Source: Nocardioides sp. ChNu-153
GTDB taxonomy: Bacteria; Actinomycetota; Actinomycetes; Propionibacteriales; Nocardioidaceae
NCBI RefSeq assembly: GCF_030466625.1
Contig: NZ_JADEVT010000003.1
Location: forward strand, 124,001-188,000
Length of the DNA stretch: 64,000 bases
Reading direction: 5' to 3'
Of the stretch, positions 1-8,130 are shown piece by piece. The notes under the pieces are model-generated. The model did no database searches. It was not told the origin of the DNA and saw only the letters and a list, made by a program, of their open reading frames with translations. The translations under genes and the position numbers were made by a program. Each line of letters opens with the position of its first letter. The stretch's first letter is position 1.

Positions 1-1234
1 GCGCGACCGGCAGCTGGCCGACGTGGGTGTGCGGCGACTCCTCGACGCGGCGGCGCAGCTCGTCGCGGGTGCCGTCGACGCGGGTGCCGTCGGTGCGCCG
101 CACCTCCAGCTCGTCGAGACGGTCGAGGACGGTGCGGCGGGCCCGCTCGTCCCCGCACCACCACGTGGGCACCGCGTCGAGGCGCAGCTCCTCGCCCAGG
201 AGGCGCTCGGCGACGGCCGGCAGGTAGGGCAGGAGGCCGGGGTTCTCGACGACGCCCGCACCGAGCCCGTTGACGACGCGCACCGTGCCGCGCCGCACCG
301 CCTCGGTGAGCCCGGCGACGCCGAGACGGGAGCCGGCCCGCAGCTCCAGGGGGTCGCTCCAGGCGGCGTCGACGCGGCGCAGCACGACGTGCACCCGCTC
401 GAGGTGCTCGAACACGCGCATCCACACCGCCCCGTCGCGCACCACGAGGTCATCGCCCTGCACGAGCGGGAAGCCGAGGGTGCTGGCCAGGAACGCCTGG
501 TCGTAGGCCGTCTCCGAGCGCGGCCCCGGCGACAGCACCACGACGCGCGGCGTGGGCGGGTCGCCCGGGGCGGCGTTGAGCAGCATCGTGCGCAGCGCGT
601 GGAAGAAGGGCGCCATCCGGTGCAGGTCGGCCTGCCGGTAGAGCTCGGGCAGCACGCGGGAGACGACGCGGCGGTTCTCCATGGCGTAGCCCATGCCCGA
701 CGGCGCCTGCGCGCGGTCGGCGAGCACCCGCCACGACCCGTCGGCGGCCCGTCCCAGGTCGCACGCGGTCAGCAGGAGCGGTCGCGGGTCGGCCGTCGAG
801 GGGCGGGCCAGCACCCGCTCGTAGCCCGGGTGGCCCAGCACGAGCGGCGCGGGCAGCACGCCCTCGGCGAGGAGGCGGCGCGGCCCGTGCAGGTCGGCCG
901 CGAGCGCGTTGAGCACCTCGGCGCGCTGGGTCAGGCCCACCTCGAGGGTCGCCCAGTCCTCGGGGTCGAGCACGAGGGGCACCGGGTCGAGGCGCCAGGG
1001 CGCGAGGTCCTCGCCGGGGGCCGCGTAGGTGACGCCGTCGTCGGCGAGGGCCCGGCGGATCTCGCCGTGCACGCGCGCCAGGTCCTCGGAGGTGAGCCGC
1101 ACCGCGACCTCCGCGAGGCCGCGCCACGCGGGCCGCAGCGAGCCGTCGGGGGCGACCAGCTCGTCGTACCGCTCGGGGCCGGCGTCGAGCCGCGGCTGGG
1201 CGAGGGCCGCCGTGTAGTCGTCGAGGGCGGTCAC
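1..1234 (-). CDS. Circularly permuted type 2 ATP-grasp protein (COG2308 family), N-terminal part, cut by left window edge
   Basis: About 411 codons are open from a GTG at 1234 to the left edge without a stop, so the C-terminus lies outside the window. The protein carries the family hallmarks: an N-terminal segment around LAPWRLDPVPLVLDPEDW, then RPLLLTACDLGR, LSPGPRSETAYDQAFLA, GFPLVQGDDLVVRDG, VVNGLGAGVVENPGLLPYLP and PTWWCGD. COG2308 proteins are ATP-grasp ligase-like enzymes of unknown substrate, usually followed by an alpha-E (DUF403) domain and a transglutaminase gene; any alpha-E part would be off the window. GTG 1234 is my preferred start, but an in-frame GTG eight codons upstream cannot be excluded. 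The gene is divergent from the GAF-ANTAR gene. Confidence 0.85.
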   Translation of the reverse strand, partial: MTALDDYTAALAQPRLDAGPERYDELVAPDGSLRPAWRGLAEVAVRLTSEDLARVHGEIRRALADDGVTYAAPGEDLAPWRLDPVPLVLDPEDWATLEVGLTQRAEVLNALAADLHGPRRLLAEGVLPAPLVLGHPGYERVLARPSTADPRPLLLTACDLGRAADGSWRVLADRAQAPSGMGYAMENRRVVSRVLPELYRQADLHRMAPFFHALRTMLLNAAPGDPPTPRVVVLSPGPRSETAYDQAFLASTLGFPLVQGDDLVVRDGAVWMRVFEHLERVHVVLRRVDAAWSDPLELRAGSRLGVAGLTEAVRRGTVRVVNGLGAGVVENPGLLPYLPAVAERLLGEELRLDAVPTWWCGDERARRTVLDRLDELEVRRTDGTRVDGTRDELRRRVEESPHTHVGQLPVA

Positions 1235-1365
1235 GGCTCCACCCCGGTCGGCATGCACGGCACGGGGACACCCTGACACGGGCACGCGCCGTCGCCCGCC
1301 CCGTCCCGTCCTGGCCCGTCCTGGCTCTTCCTGCGCGAGGAAGCACGAGAAGGGGCCGCAGCACG

Positions 1366-1371
1366 TACCGT
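1366..1371 (+). promoter_or_regulatory. Putative -10 element of a leaderless promoter for the GAF-ANTAR gene
   Basis: TACCGT sits exactly 7 bases before the GTG at 1379. No Shine-Dalgarno sequence precedes that GTG. The layout matches the TANNNT-N6/7-start pattern seen before many other genes in this window. Confidence 0.45.
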
Positions 1372-1378
1372 GACCCCG

Positions 1379-2107
1379 GTGAGCACCGACACCCCCCTCG
1401 CACGCGCCGCCGAGGAAGCCCTGCGGCAGGTCAACGCCCCCCGGGACGTGCCGACCACGCTGCAGACGATCGTCGAGGTGGCCCGGCGCACCATCCCGGG
1501 CATCGACCACGTCAGCGTCTCCCTGGCCCGCCGCGACGGCACGCTCGAGACGGTCGCGGGCACCGACGACGTGGCGAAGGGGTTGGACCGCGTGCAGTAC
1601 GAGCTCGGCGAGGGCCCCTGCCTGTACGCCGTCCTCGAGGAGCGCACCGTCCGCGTGGAGCACCTGCGCCACGAGCAGCGCTGGCCCGGGTACGTCGCGC
1701 GGGCCGTCCGCGAGGGCCTGCAGGCCCAGATGGGGCTGCGGCTGTTCGTCGACGAGGACACCCTCGGCGGGCTCAACCTCTACTCCTCCACCCAGGAGAC
1801 CTTCGACGAGGGCACGCTCGAGCTCGCGGAGCTGTTCGCCGCCAGCGCGGCCGTCGCGCTCGGCGGGGTGCGGGAGCGCTCGCAGCTGGCCGAGGCGCTG
1901 GAGTCGCGGGAGCTCATCGGCGTCGCCGTCGGGGTCGTCATGCAGCGGTTCGGCCTGGACCGCAGCCGCGCCTTCGAGTTCCTGGCCCGCACCTCGCAGA
2001 ACAGCAACACCAAGCTGCGCGACGTCGCCGAGCGCCTCGTCGCGCAGACCGAGCACGAGGGCCCGGCCGACGGGGCCGACGGGGCCGACGGGGCCGACGG
2101 CAGCTAG
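1379..2107 (+). CDS. GAF-ANTAR domain regulator
   Basis: A 242-residue protein with an N-terminal GAF domain (about residues 20-155; LGEGPCLYAVLEE and GGLNLYSSTQETFD are typical) and a C-terminal ANTAR domain (about 160-225; ESRELIGVAVGVVMQRFGLD and RTSQNSNTKLRDVAERLV). ANTAR domains bind paired hairpins in nascent RNA and act as antiterminators; the GAF domain is presumably the sensor. The C-terminus ends in a low-complexity ADG repeat encoded by three near-identical 9-bp units. I start at GTG 1379, because TACCGT at 1366-1371 looks like its -10 box with a leaderless start; GTG 1370 would add three residues. It is convergent with a second GAF protein only 3 bp away. Confidence 0.85.
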   Translation: MSTDTPLARAAEEALRQVNAPRDVPTTLQTIVEVARRTIPGIDHVSVSLARRDGTLETVAGTDDVAKGLDRVQYELGEGPCLYAVLEERTVRVEHLRHEQRWPGYVARAVREGLQAQMGLRLFVDEDTLGGLNLYSSTQETFDEGTLELAELFAASAAVALGGVRERSQLAEALESRELIGVAVGVVMQRFGLDRSRAFEFLARTSQNSNTKLRDVAERLVAQTEHEGPADGADGADGADGS

Positions 2108-2110
2108 GGC

Positions 2111-2863
2111 CTAGGGGGCGCGGGACTCCACGACGACGCGGGCCAGCACCGCGGGGGCGACGTCGGCGAGGCGGGCGGCCTCGACCAGCTGCTCCTCGGC
2201 CCGCAGCACGCTGATGCCGTGGGCGGCGGCCAGGATCCCGGCCGCCACCGCCACCGTCGTCTGGTCGCGCAGCTCGCCGGGGGTACGACGGGCCGCCTCC
2301 AGCGTGGAGAACGTCAGGTCGGCGTTGAGCACCGCGCCGTGCGCCCAGGCGCCGAGCACGCTCGCCAGCTCCTCGACGTGGTCGGCGAACGACCCGGGCC
2401 GCGAGCCGTAGAGGTTCACCCCGCCGATCACGCGTCCCCGACGCAGCAACGGCAGCGAGAGGGACGACAGGACGCCCGTGGCCGCCGACGCGGCCGAGTA
2501 GAGATGCCACCGGCCCTCGTCCAACGGGGAGTCGTCGACCGGCTCGGTCGCCGCGTCCCCGATCGCGAGCCGGTCGTGGTCGACGTCGAGGTGCAGCACC
2601 TCGCCGCTGCGCATCGACTCCACGCAGGGCCCGCCGTCGAGGTACTGCACCGCGTCGAGCGCCGCCGTCGTGGTCGAGGTCGACGCCAGCGTGAAGGTGG
2701 CGCCGTGGTCGTGGAGCGAGATGCTGAGCCCCACGCACTCGGGGGCGATCTCCTGCACCTCGCCGGCGATCTCGCGCAGCTCCTCGAGCACGTCGCGGTC
2801 CGGGACCAGCTGGCGGAGCTCGCCTGCCGCCTCCACGGTCTCCGGCAACGGCTCCATCCCCAC
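2111..2863 (-). CDS. GAF domain protein with degenerate ANTAR-like C-terminus
   Basis: A 250-residue protein, distantly like the convergent GAF-ANTAR gene beside it. The GAF core is visible (YLDGGPCVESMRSGEV, SLSLPLLRRGRVIGGVNLYG). The C-terminal 60 residues (LRDQTTVAVAAGILAAAHGI ... LADVAPAVLARVVVESRAP) align with the ANTAR pattern, including the helix that normally reads IGxAxGxLM, but the basic RNA-contact residues are poor. It may therefore be an ANTAR domain with altered or lost RNA binding. The start is GTG 2863, seven bases downstream of a strong AGGAGG; ATG 2857 is the alternative. Confidence 0.75.
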   Translation of the reverse strand: MGMEPLPETVEAAGELRQLVPDRDVLEELREIAGEVQEIAPECVGLSISLHDHGATFTLASTSTTTAALDAVQYLDGGPCVESMRSGEVLHLDVDHDRLAIGDAATEPVDDSPLDEGRWHLYSAASAATGVLSSLSLPLLRRGRVIGGVNLYGSRPGSFADHVEELASVLGAWAHGAVLNADLTFSTLEAARRTPGELRDQTTVAVAAGILAAAHGISVLRAEEQLVEAARLADVAPAVLARVVVESRAP

Positions 2864-2950
2864 GCACGTACCTCCTGCTCGGGTGCCGCCCCTCCCGGTC
2901 GGGGCGACTCGTGGACCGCCGGTACCCAACCCGCGCGCTCCGGTGCGCCG

Positions 2951-3580
2951 TCAGCCGGTCGGGGCGCTGGACGCCTGCGGGACCGCGGGCGCGACGAGGA
3001 GCCCGACACGCGAGGGGTACGTCGCGTCCTGCGTCGCCACGTCCGTCACCGCGAACCCCACGACGACGCCGTCGGCCTCGCGGACGAACGTGCGCAACGC
3101 GGACAGGGTGTCGGACTCGAACGCCTCGCCCTCGACGAAGCCGGCCGCGGCGAGACGTTCGTCGGTCGTGACCTCGGCCAGCTCGGGCACGTCGGTGGAG
3201 CGCAGGAGGAGGAACCAGCCCGTCTCGGCGCAGCCGTAGGACGCCACGTCGGCCGGGTCGACGCCGGCGGGCAGCACGTCGGCGGGCAGCTCCGCGGGCA
3301 CCACCCCGGCCCCCTCGGTGCTCGTCGTGCCGTCGACCGCCGGCAGGCCGTCGAGCGCCGCCTGCAGCCGGTCCGCGGGGGAGACGGACGGGTCGACGGC
3401 AGCCGACCCGTCCCCGGCACCGGTCGCGGTGCAGCTGTCCGCCGCCTCGCCGACCGTCGGCTCCGGCGTCACCGTCGCCTCGTCCGACCCGCCGCAGGCG
3501 GTGAGCGCGGCCAGCGCGAGGGAGGCGACCGCGGCGGCCAGGGGCCGGGCGGCGCGGGCGGGGCGGGGCGGGCGCGTCAT
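2951..3580 (-). CDS. Predicted lipoprotein of unknown function
   Basis: A 209-residue protein with a basic N-terminus, a hydrophobic stretch and a lipobox LAALTAC (Cys29), followed by an acidic/threonine-rich linker. This predicts a lipid-anchored exported protein. The mature part has no domain I recognise; it contains a single later Cys (SYGCAETGWF). GAGGAT lies 7 bases before the ATG at 3580 and overlaps a possible Shine-Dalgarno, so the transcript could be leaderless. It follows the aminotransferase gene by 49 bp on the same strand. Confidence 0.75.
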   Translation of the reverse strand: MTRPPRPARAARPLAAAVASLALAALTACGGSDEATVTPEPTVGEAADSCTATGAGDGSAAVDPSVSPADRLQAALDGLPAVDGTTSTEGAGVVPAELPADVLPAGVDPADVASYGCAETGWFLLLRSTDVPELAEVTTDERLAAAGFVEGEAFESDTLSALRTFVREADGVVVGFAVTDVATQDATYPSRVGLLVAPAVPQASSAPTG

Positions 3581-3629
3581 GGCGCCGATCCTCCCAGCCG
3601 AGGCTGAGCGCGACCTGTGGACGTGGCCG

Positions 3630-4742
3630 TCAGCGGCGGTACGCCGACGCAACCGCGAGCAGCCGGTCGCACGCCTCCTCCTCGCCGATGGTGACGCGCA
3701 CGCCGTCGCCCGCGAAGGGGCGCACGACGATGCCCGCCTCCTCGGCGGCCGCCGCGAACGTGCCGGCGTGGTCGGGGGCCCCCGCCGTCGTACCGGTCAG
3801 GGGGAGCCACACGAAGTTGCCCTGCGCGTCGGGGACGTCCCAGCCGGCCTCGCGGAGCCCGGCCAGCACGCGGGCGCGCCGCTGCACGACCGCCTCCACC
3901 CGCTCGGCCAGCGCCCCGCCCTCGGCCAGGGAGGCGACGGCGGCGGCCTGCGCGACCGCGGACACACCGAAGGGCAGCGACACCGCGCGGAGGGCGGCGG
4001 CGACGTCGGGGTGGGCGACGGCGTACCCGACCCGGAAGCCGGCGAGCCCGTAGGCCTTCGAGAACGTGCGGGTGACCACCACGTTGGCGTGACGGGTGAC
4101 CGTGGCGACCCCGTCGACGGGGTCGTCGCTGCGCACGAACTCGACGTACGCCTCGTCGAGCACCACGACGACGTGGCCGGGGACGCGGGCGAGGAACGCG
4201 TCCACCTCGGCCTGCGTCAGCGCGGGCCCGGTCGGGTTGTTGGGCGTGCAGAGGATGACGACGCGGGTGCGGTCGGTGACGGCCGCGGCCATGGCGTCGA
4301 GGTCGTGGCGGTGACCGGGGCCGAGCGGCACCGCCACGCCGCGCGCACCGCCCGCCGTCACGGCGATCGGGTAGGCCTCGAACGAGCGCCAGGCGTGCAC
4401 CACCTCGTCGCCGGGCTCGCAGTAGGCGGCGACGAGCTGGTAGAGCAGCGCGACCGACCCCGTGGCGACGCTCAGCCGGTCGCTCGGCACGCCGAGGTGG
4501 TCGGCGAGCGCGGCGTACAGCGTGGCGCTGCCCATGTCCGGGTAGCGGTTCATCTGCGCCGCCGCCTCGTGCGCGGCCGCCAGCACGCCGGGCAGCGGCG
4601 GGAAGGGCAGCTCGTTGCTCGACAGCTTGTACGACGTGAGGCCCGGGCGGGTGGTGGGCGGCCGGCCCGGCACGTAGGCCGGGATCGCCAGCACGCTGCT
4701 CCGGGGCGTGGGCGCGGCGGCGCCCGGGACGGGATCGGTCAT
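3630..4742 (-). CDS. HisC/Pat-type PLP aminotransferase (histidinol-phosphate or aromatic amino acid aminotransferase)
   Basis: A 370-residue class I/II aminotransferase. Motifs in order: KLSSNELPF near residue 40, the CTPNNPTG substrate/PLP loop, VVLDEAYVEFV, and the PLP lysine in TRTFSKAYGLAGFRVGYA. The C-terminal Arg of GDGVRVTIG should bind the substrate carboxylate. Length and motifs fit HisC and the closely related aromatic aminotransferase Pat. No his genes are nearby, so an aromatic transaminase role (phenylpyruvate/4-hydroxyphenylpyruvate) is as likely as histidine synthesis. TAGCCT lies 7 bases before the ATG and overlaps the stop of the VanZ-like gene, so it may have its own leaderless promoter besides read-through. 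Confidence 0.85.
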   Translation of the reverse strand: MTDPVPGAAAPTPRSSVLAIPAYVPGRPPTTRPGLTSYKLSSNELPFPPLPGVLAAAHEAAAQMNRYPDMGSATLYAALADHLGVPSDRLSVATGSVALLYQLVAAYCEPGDEVVHAWRSFEAYPIAVTAGGARGVAVPLGPGHRHDLDAMAAAVTDRTRVVILCTPNNPTGPALTQAEVDAFLARVPGHVVVVLDEAYVEFVRSDDPVDGVATVTRHANVVVTRTFSKAYGLAGFRVGYAVAHPDVAAALRAVSLPFGVSAVAQAAAVASLAEGGALAERVEAVVQRRARVLAGLREAGWDVPDAQGNFVWLPLTGTTAGAPDHAGTFAAAAEEAGIVVRPFAGDGVRVTIGEEEACDRLLAVASAYRR

Positions 4743-4752
4743 GGAAGCCAGG

Positions 4753-5310
4753 CTAGGGGGTGCGCCGGGCGCGCCACGGGCGGAGCACCACGGCGAGCAG
4801 CACCCCGCCCGCGGCGCCCAGCGCGGCGCCGGTCGCGTTGTCGATCACGTCGGTGACGTCGCAGGCGCGGTCGATGCGTGCCAGCTCGAGCTGGGTCCAC
4901 TCGATGCCGACGGAGTAGAGCGCGAGGCCCGCCGCCACCAGCGGCACCAGGCCCCAGCCCGCCCGCCAGCGGCAGGCGGCGAGCGCGCCCAGCGCGCCGG
5001 CGGGCACGAAGAGGGCGGTGTTGAGCAGCCGTTGGCCGCCGTCGAAGATCCAGAACCCGTCGGGGGCGGGCCCGCCGACGTCGAAGGAGCACGTCGCGGC
5101 CCGCGTCTCGGCCGCGACCCAGCCCGTGGTGCCGCCCGCCGGCACCAGGGTGACGAGCGCGATCACCACCACCCACCAGGCGAACCCGGCCGCGGCGACC
5201 GCGAACACGGGGCCCGTGCGGCGTGCCGCCACGACCGCGGCCCCGGCGAGCACGACGCCCGCGAGCACCGCGCCGAGCAGCATCACCGCCGGTCCGCCGT
5301 AGGTCACCAC
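4753..5310 (-). CDS. VanZ-like membrane protein
   Basis: A 185-residue protein with about four or five hydrophobic segments. The VanZ signature is present: NTALFVPAGALGALAA, YSVGIEWTQ and DVTDVIDNATGAALGA, matching the family's N-x-x-LFxPxG, SxxIExxQ and D-x-x-D-x-x-xNxxG motifs. VanZ-family proteins are membrane proteins of unclear biochemistry; the founding member gives low-level teicoplanin resistance. The GTG start at 5310 lies in the 150-bp divergent region shared with ribokinase. It ends 10 bp before the aminotransferase gene. Confidence 0.8.
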   Translation of the reverse strand: MVTYGGPAVMLLGAVLAGVVLAGAAVVAARRTGPVFAVAAAGFAWWVVVIALVTLVPAGGTTGWVAAETRAATCSFDVGGPAPDGFWIFDGGQRLLNTALFVPAGALGALAACRWRAGWGLVPLVAAGLALYSVGIEWTQLELARIDRACDVTDVIDNATGAALGAAGGVLLAVVLRPWRARRTP

Positions 5311-5460
5311 GACGCGAGAACCTACCGGGGCCGGCTGTGCGTCGGCTGAGCGCGAGCGGCGGTCCCGCTCGCCGGGCGGGCGGGTCGCGGTGCCTGCGAT
5401 AGTCCTCCCCTGCCGCTCCTACCGCTCCCACACCGCGACCCGCGCACCTGGAGGACCTCC

Positions 5461-6336
5461 GTGAGCACCCCGCCCGACGCCGGTACGCCGGCCCGCACCG
5501 GCCGCGTCGTGGTGGTCGGATCGGTCAACGTGGACCGGGTCCACCGGCTCGCGGCGCTGCCCGCGCCCGGCGAGACGGTGCTGGCGCGCTCGATGACGCT
5601 CGGACCGGGCGGCAAGGGCGCCAACCAGGCGGCGGCCGCGCGCCGGGCCGGCGCGCACGTCGCGCTGGTCGGACGGGTGGGCGCCGACGGCGAGGGGGCG
5701 GCGTACCGTGCCCGGCTCGACGACCTCGGCGTCGACACCACGCACCTGGCCGCCGACGCGGCCGCGCCGACCGGCAGCGCGACGATCCTCGTGGACGACG
5801 CGGGCGAGAACTCGATCGTGGTCGTCGCGGGGGCGAACGGGGCCGTGGACGCCGCCGACGTGGCCGGGGCGGGCGCCGTGCTGGCCGCCGCCGACGTGGT
5901 GCTCACCCAGCTGGAGGTGCCGCTCGCCGCGGTGGAGGCGCTCCTCGACGCCGTCGCGGCGACGTCCGCCCGGCTCGTCGTCAACGCCTCCCCGGTGCCC
6001 GACGACGCCGCGGGACGCGACCGGCTCGCCACCCTGCTGTCCCGGCTGGGCCCCGACGACGTGGTGGTCGTCAACGAGGTCGAGGCGGCGCGGCTCGGGC
6101 TCGCCGCCGACGACCCGCGCGCCTGCACGACGCTGGGTGCGGCGGGCGCGCGGTGGGCGGGTGCCGTCGTACCCAGCCCGCAGGTCGAGCCCGTCGACAC
6201 CACCGGGGCCGGCGACACCTTCGCAGGCACGCTGACCGCGGCACTGGCCCGGGGCGCCGACCGCGCCGCCGCCCTCACCGCGGCCGTCGTCGCCGCCGCC
6301 CGCAGCACAGAGTGGGCGGGCGCGCAGCCGGGCTGA
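5461..6336 (+). CDS. rbsK: Ribokinase (PfkB family sugar kinase)
   Basis: A 291-residue PfkB-family carbohydrate kinase. N-terminal VVVGSVNVDRVHRL and GPGGKGANQAAAARRAGA form the substrate-binding half; the C-terminal DTTGAGDTFAGTLTAAL is the second PfkB signature, with the catalytic Asp and anion hole. Ribokinases phosphorylate D-ribose to ribose-5-phosphate; VGSVNxDxV and GGKGANQA favour ribokinase over other PfkB members. GGAGG stands just upstream of GTG 5461, so this gene is leadered; GATAGT at 5398-5403 is a plausible -10 box. No ribose transporter is nearby, so it is a stand-alone kinase, convergent with the amidinohydrolase gene 6 bp away. Confidence 0.85.
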   Translation: MSTPPDAGTPARTGRVVVVGSVNVDRVHRLAALPAPGETVLARSMTLGPGGKGANQAAAARRAGAHVALVGRVGADGEGAAYRARLDDLGVDTTHLAADAAAPTGSATILVDDAGENSIVVVAGANGAVDAADVAGAGAVLAAADVVLTQLEVPLAAVEALLDAVAATSARLVVNASPVPDDAAGRDRLATLLSRLGPDDVVVVNEVEAARLGLAADDPRACTTLGAAGARWAGAVVPSPQVEPVDTTGAGDTFAGTLTAALARGADRAAALTAAVVAAARSTEWAGAQPG

Positions 6337-6342
6337 CGGGGC

Positions 6343-7284
6343 TCAGCCCCCGACGACCTCGCCGCCGGGCACGTGCACGAGGTCGCGGCCGACGACGACG
6401 TCGAGGGGGTTGGTGAGGCAGCGGATCGAGCCGCCGCCCTTGTGCAGCTCGGAGACGTCGACGAGCACCACGTCGAAGCCCCACGCCTCGAGCTGCTCGC
6501 GCACCCGCGGCGGGCAGGCCGGCATGAGGACGGCGCGGCCGACGACCACCGAGTTGGCGCAGAACGTCAGCGCCTCGACCTCGTCGAGCACCAGCGGCTC
6601 CGGTACGGCGGCCAGCAGCGCCGCCGCGGACTCCTCGTCGAACGCCGCCGGGCAGACCATCGCGCGGCGCTCGTCGAGCGGGCAGAAGGCGAGGTCGAGG
6701 TGGTACATGCCGGGGTGCGTGATCCGCAGCCCCCGCACGCGCACCTCGAGCGCGGCGGCGATGCCGGCCAGCGCCGCGTCCTCGGTGCGCGGGCCGAACC
6801 CGGCGAGCAGCTCGCCGCCGAAGGGGAACAGGTCACCGGCCTCGACGTGCGCGCCGACGCCGTCGCGGCCGACGTACGCGACCTCCCGGCCGCGCGCCTC
6901 GGCCCAGGCCACGGCGCTCGCGGTCTCGGCGCGGCGCTGCGGGTAGCGCATGTGGGAGGCGAGGAACGCGGGGGTGCCGTCCGCCCGCGTGAACGGCAGG
7001 CCGAGGTTCATCGCGTAGACCATGTCGGGGCTGTCGCCGCGCTGGCGCAGCACGTCGACGCGGGCGCCGGCGTCGCGCAGGGCGGCGAGCATGCCGTGCC
7101 ACTGCTCGCGGGTGCGCTCGGGCTCGGGCTGCGTCGCGGGGTCCATGTAGGGGTTGATGACGTAGTCGACCCGGAAGTGGTCGGGGCTCACCGTCAGGTA
7201 GGAGCGGCCCCACGGCAGGTCGGCGACCCGCTCCGTCTCCCGCTCCACCACCGAGCTCGGCTGGTCCACCAGGTCCGTGCGCAT
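6343..7284 (-). CDS. Amidinotransferase/DDAH-superfamily hydrolase (dimethylargininase-like)
   Basis: A 313-residue protein of the guanidine-modifying (GME) superfamily. Visible features are the substrate Asp region VDYVINPYMDP, the EAGD motif (VEAGDLFPFGG), the catalytic His in GMYHLDLAFCP, and the nucleophilic Cys in GGGSIRCLTNPL near the C-terminus. These fit dimethylarginine dimethylaminohydrolase-like enzymes, which hydrolyse N-methylated arginines or arginine itself to citrulline. The exact substrate cannot be read from sequence. GGAGGT stands 7 bases before the ATG. It is divergent from a GntR regulator and shares an operator with it, so its expression is probably controlled by that regulator. 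Confidence 0.8.
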   Translation of the reverse strand: MRTDLVDQPSSVVERETERVADLPWGRSYLTVSPDHFRVDYVINPYMDPATQPEPERTREQWHGMLAALRDAGARVDVLRQRGDSPDMVYAMNLGLPFTRADGTPAFLASHMRYPQRRAETASAVAWAEARGREVAYVGRDGVGAHVEAGDLFPFGGELLAGFGPRTEDAALAGIAAALEVRVRGLRITHPGMYHLDLAFCPLDERRAMVCPAAFDEESAAALLAAVPEPLVLDEVEALTFCANSVVVGRAVLMPACPPRVREQLEAWGFDVVLVDVSELHKGGGSIRCLTNPLDVVVGRDLVHVPGGEVVGG

Positions 7285-7299
7285 CCGTCCACCTCCGTT

Positions 7300-7314
7300 G
7301 ATTGTCCGACAATC
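7300..7314. promoter_or_regulatory. Perfect 15-bp palindrome, predicted GntR/FCD operator
   Basis: GATTGTCCGACAATC is a perfect palindrome around one central base, 15 bp upstream of the amidinohydrolase ATG and about 95 bp before the divergent GntR gene. Its core TTGTCCGACAA satisfies the FadR-subfamily operator consensus TNGTNNNACNA, and a FadR-subfamily regulator is encoded immediately alongside. Confidence 0.75.
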
Positions 7315-7394
7315 CGACCGCCGGTGAGTGTGGCACGGCCGCGCCCCACCCGCCAAGACGACGGGCCCCGGTGTCGCCGGGCTCACGGACGCGC

Positions 7395-7400
7395 GATGAT
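7395..7400 (+). promoter_or_regulatory. Putative leaderless -10 element of the GntR gene
   Basis: GATGAT lies 7 bases before GTG 7408 and there is no Shine-Dalgarno sequence. It also contains the alternative ATG at 7396, so it argues for the shorter protein. Confidence 0.4.
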
Positions 7401-7407
7401 GCGGGGC

Positions 7408-8079
7408 GTGTCCGATCCCTACGCCGGCCTGCGCGTCGAGGTGACCTCGACCGTCGCGCGCGTGGCCGACGAGCTGCGGCGCGCGGTCTTCGACGGCGAG
7501 CTCGAGTCGGGTACGCCGCTGCGGGAGGTCGCGCTCGCCGCCTCCCTCGGCGTCGCGCGCTCCACGGTCCGCGAGGCGCTGACCGTGCTGGTCGCCGAGT
7601 CGATCGCCACCCGCGAGCCCAACCGCGGCGTGACGGTGGCCGTGCCGGACGTCGCGTCCGTGCGCGACGTCTGCCGGGCCCGGACCGTGCTCGAGGTGGC
7701 CGGCGTGCGCCACTGGGCGGGTGCCGACGAGGCGGCCCGCACCGCCGTGCGCGAGGCGGTCGCGGCGTACACCGACGCGGTGGGGCGGGAGGCGTCGTAC
7801 GCGGAGCTGAACGAGAAGCACCTCGCCGTGCACGTCTCGTTCGTCGGTCTCGTGGGGTCCCCGCGGCTCGTCGCGACCGCCCGCTCGCTCGTCGCCGAGC
7901 TCAAGCTCGTGCTCGCCCAGATCGACCGCGCGGAGCGCAACGCCCACGACCAGGCGCACACCCACGGCGCGCTCGTGGCGATGCTCGACCGGGGCGACGT
8001 GGAGGGCGCGGCGGCCGAGGTCGAGCACCACCTGGCCCTCGCCGAGCAAGACATCCTGCGCGCCCTCGGGGCCCGCTGA
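7408..8079 (+). CDS. GntR-family transcriptional regulator, FadR/FCD subfamily
   Basis: A 223-residue regulator. The N-terminal winged helix-turn-helix (residues about 10-75) contains LREVALAASLGVARSTVREA and the wing EPNRGVTVAVP. The C-terminal all-helical FCD domain (about 85-215) includes the metal/ligand-binding histidines expected in HLAVHVSFV, HDQAHTHGAL and EVEHHLALAE. FCD regulators respond to small carboxylates or amino-acid-like ligands. Position and the shared palindrome suggest it controls the divergent amidinohydrolase, possibly responding to an arginine derivative (inference). I chose GTG 7408 over the tandem ATGs at 7396/7399 because of the upstream -10-like element. Confidence 0.85.
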   Translation: MSDPYAGLRVEVTSTVARVADELRRAVFDGELESGTPLREVALAASLGVARSTVREALTVLVAESIATREPNRGVTVAVPDVASVRDVCRARTVLEVAGVRHWAGADEAARTAVREAVAAYTDAVGREASYAELNEKHLAVHVSFVGLVGSPRLVATARSLVAELKLVLAQIDRAERNAHDQAHTHGALVAMLDRGDVEGAAAEVEHHLALAEQDILRALGAR

Positions 8080-8117
8080 GCCGCGCGCGACCCGCCGTAC
8101 CCCTGGCCCGGCCTGCC

Positions 8118-8123
8118 TAGGAT
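8118..8123 (+). promoter_or_regulatory. Putative leaderless -10 element (TAGGAT)
   Basis: TAGGAT is followed by 7 bases and then GTG 8131. It heads the three-gene operon of membrane protein, phosphatase and fructosamine-type kinase. Confidence 0.55.
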
Positions 8124-8130
8124 CGGGTGC

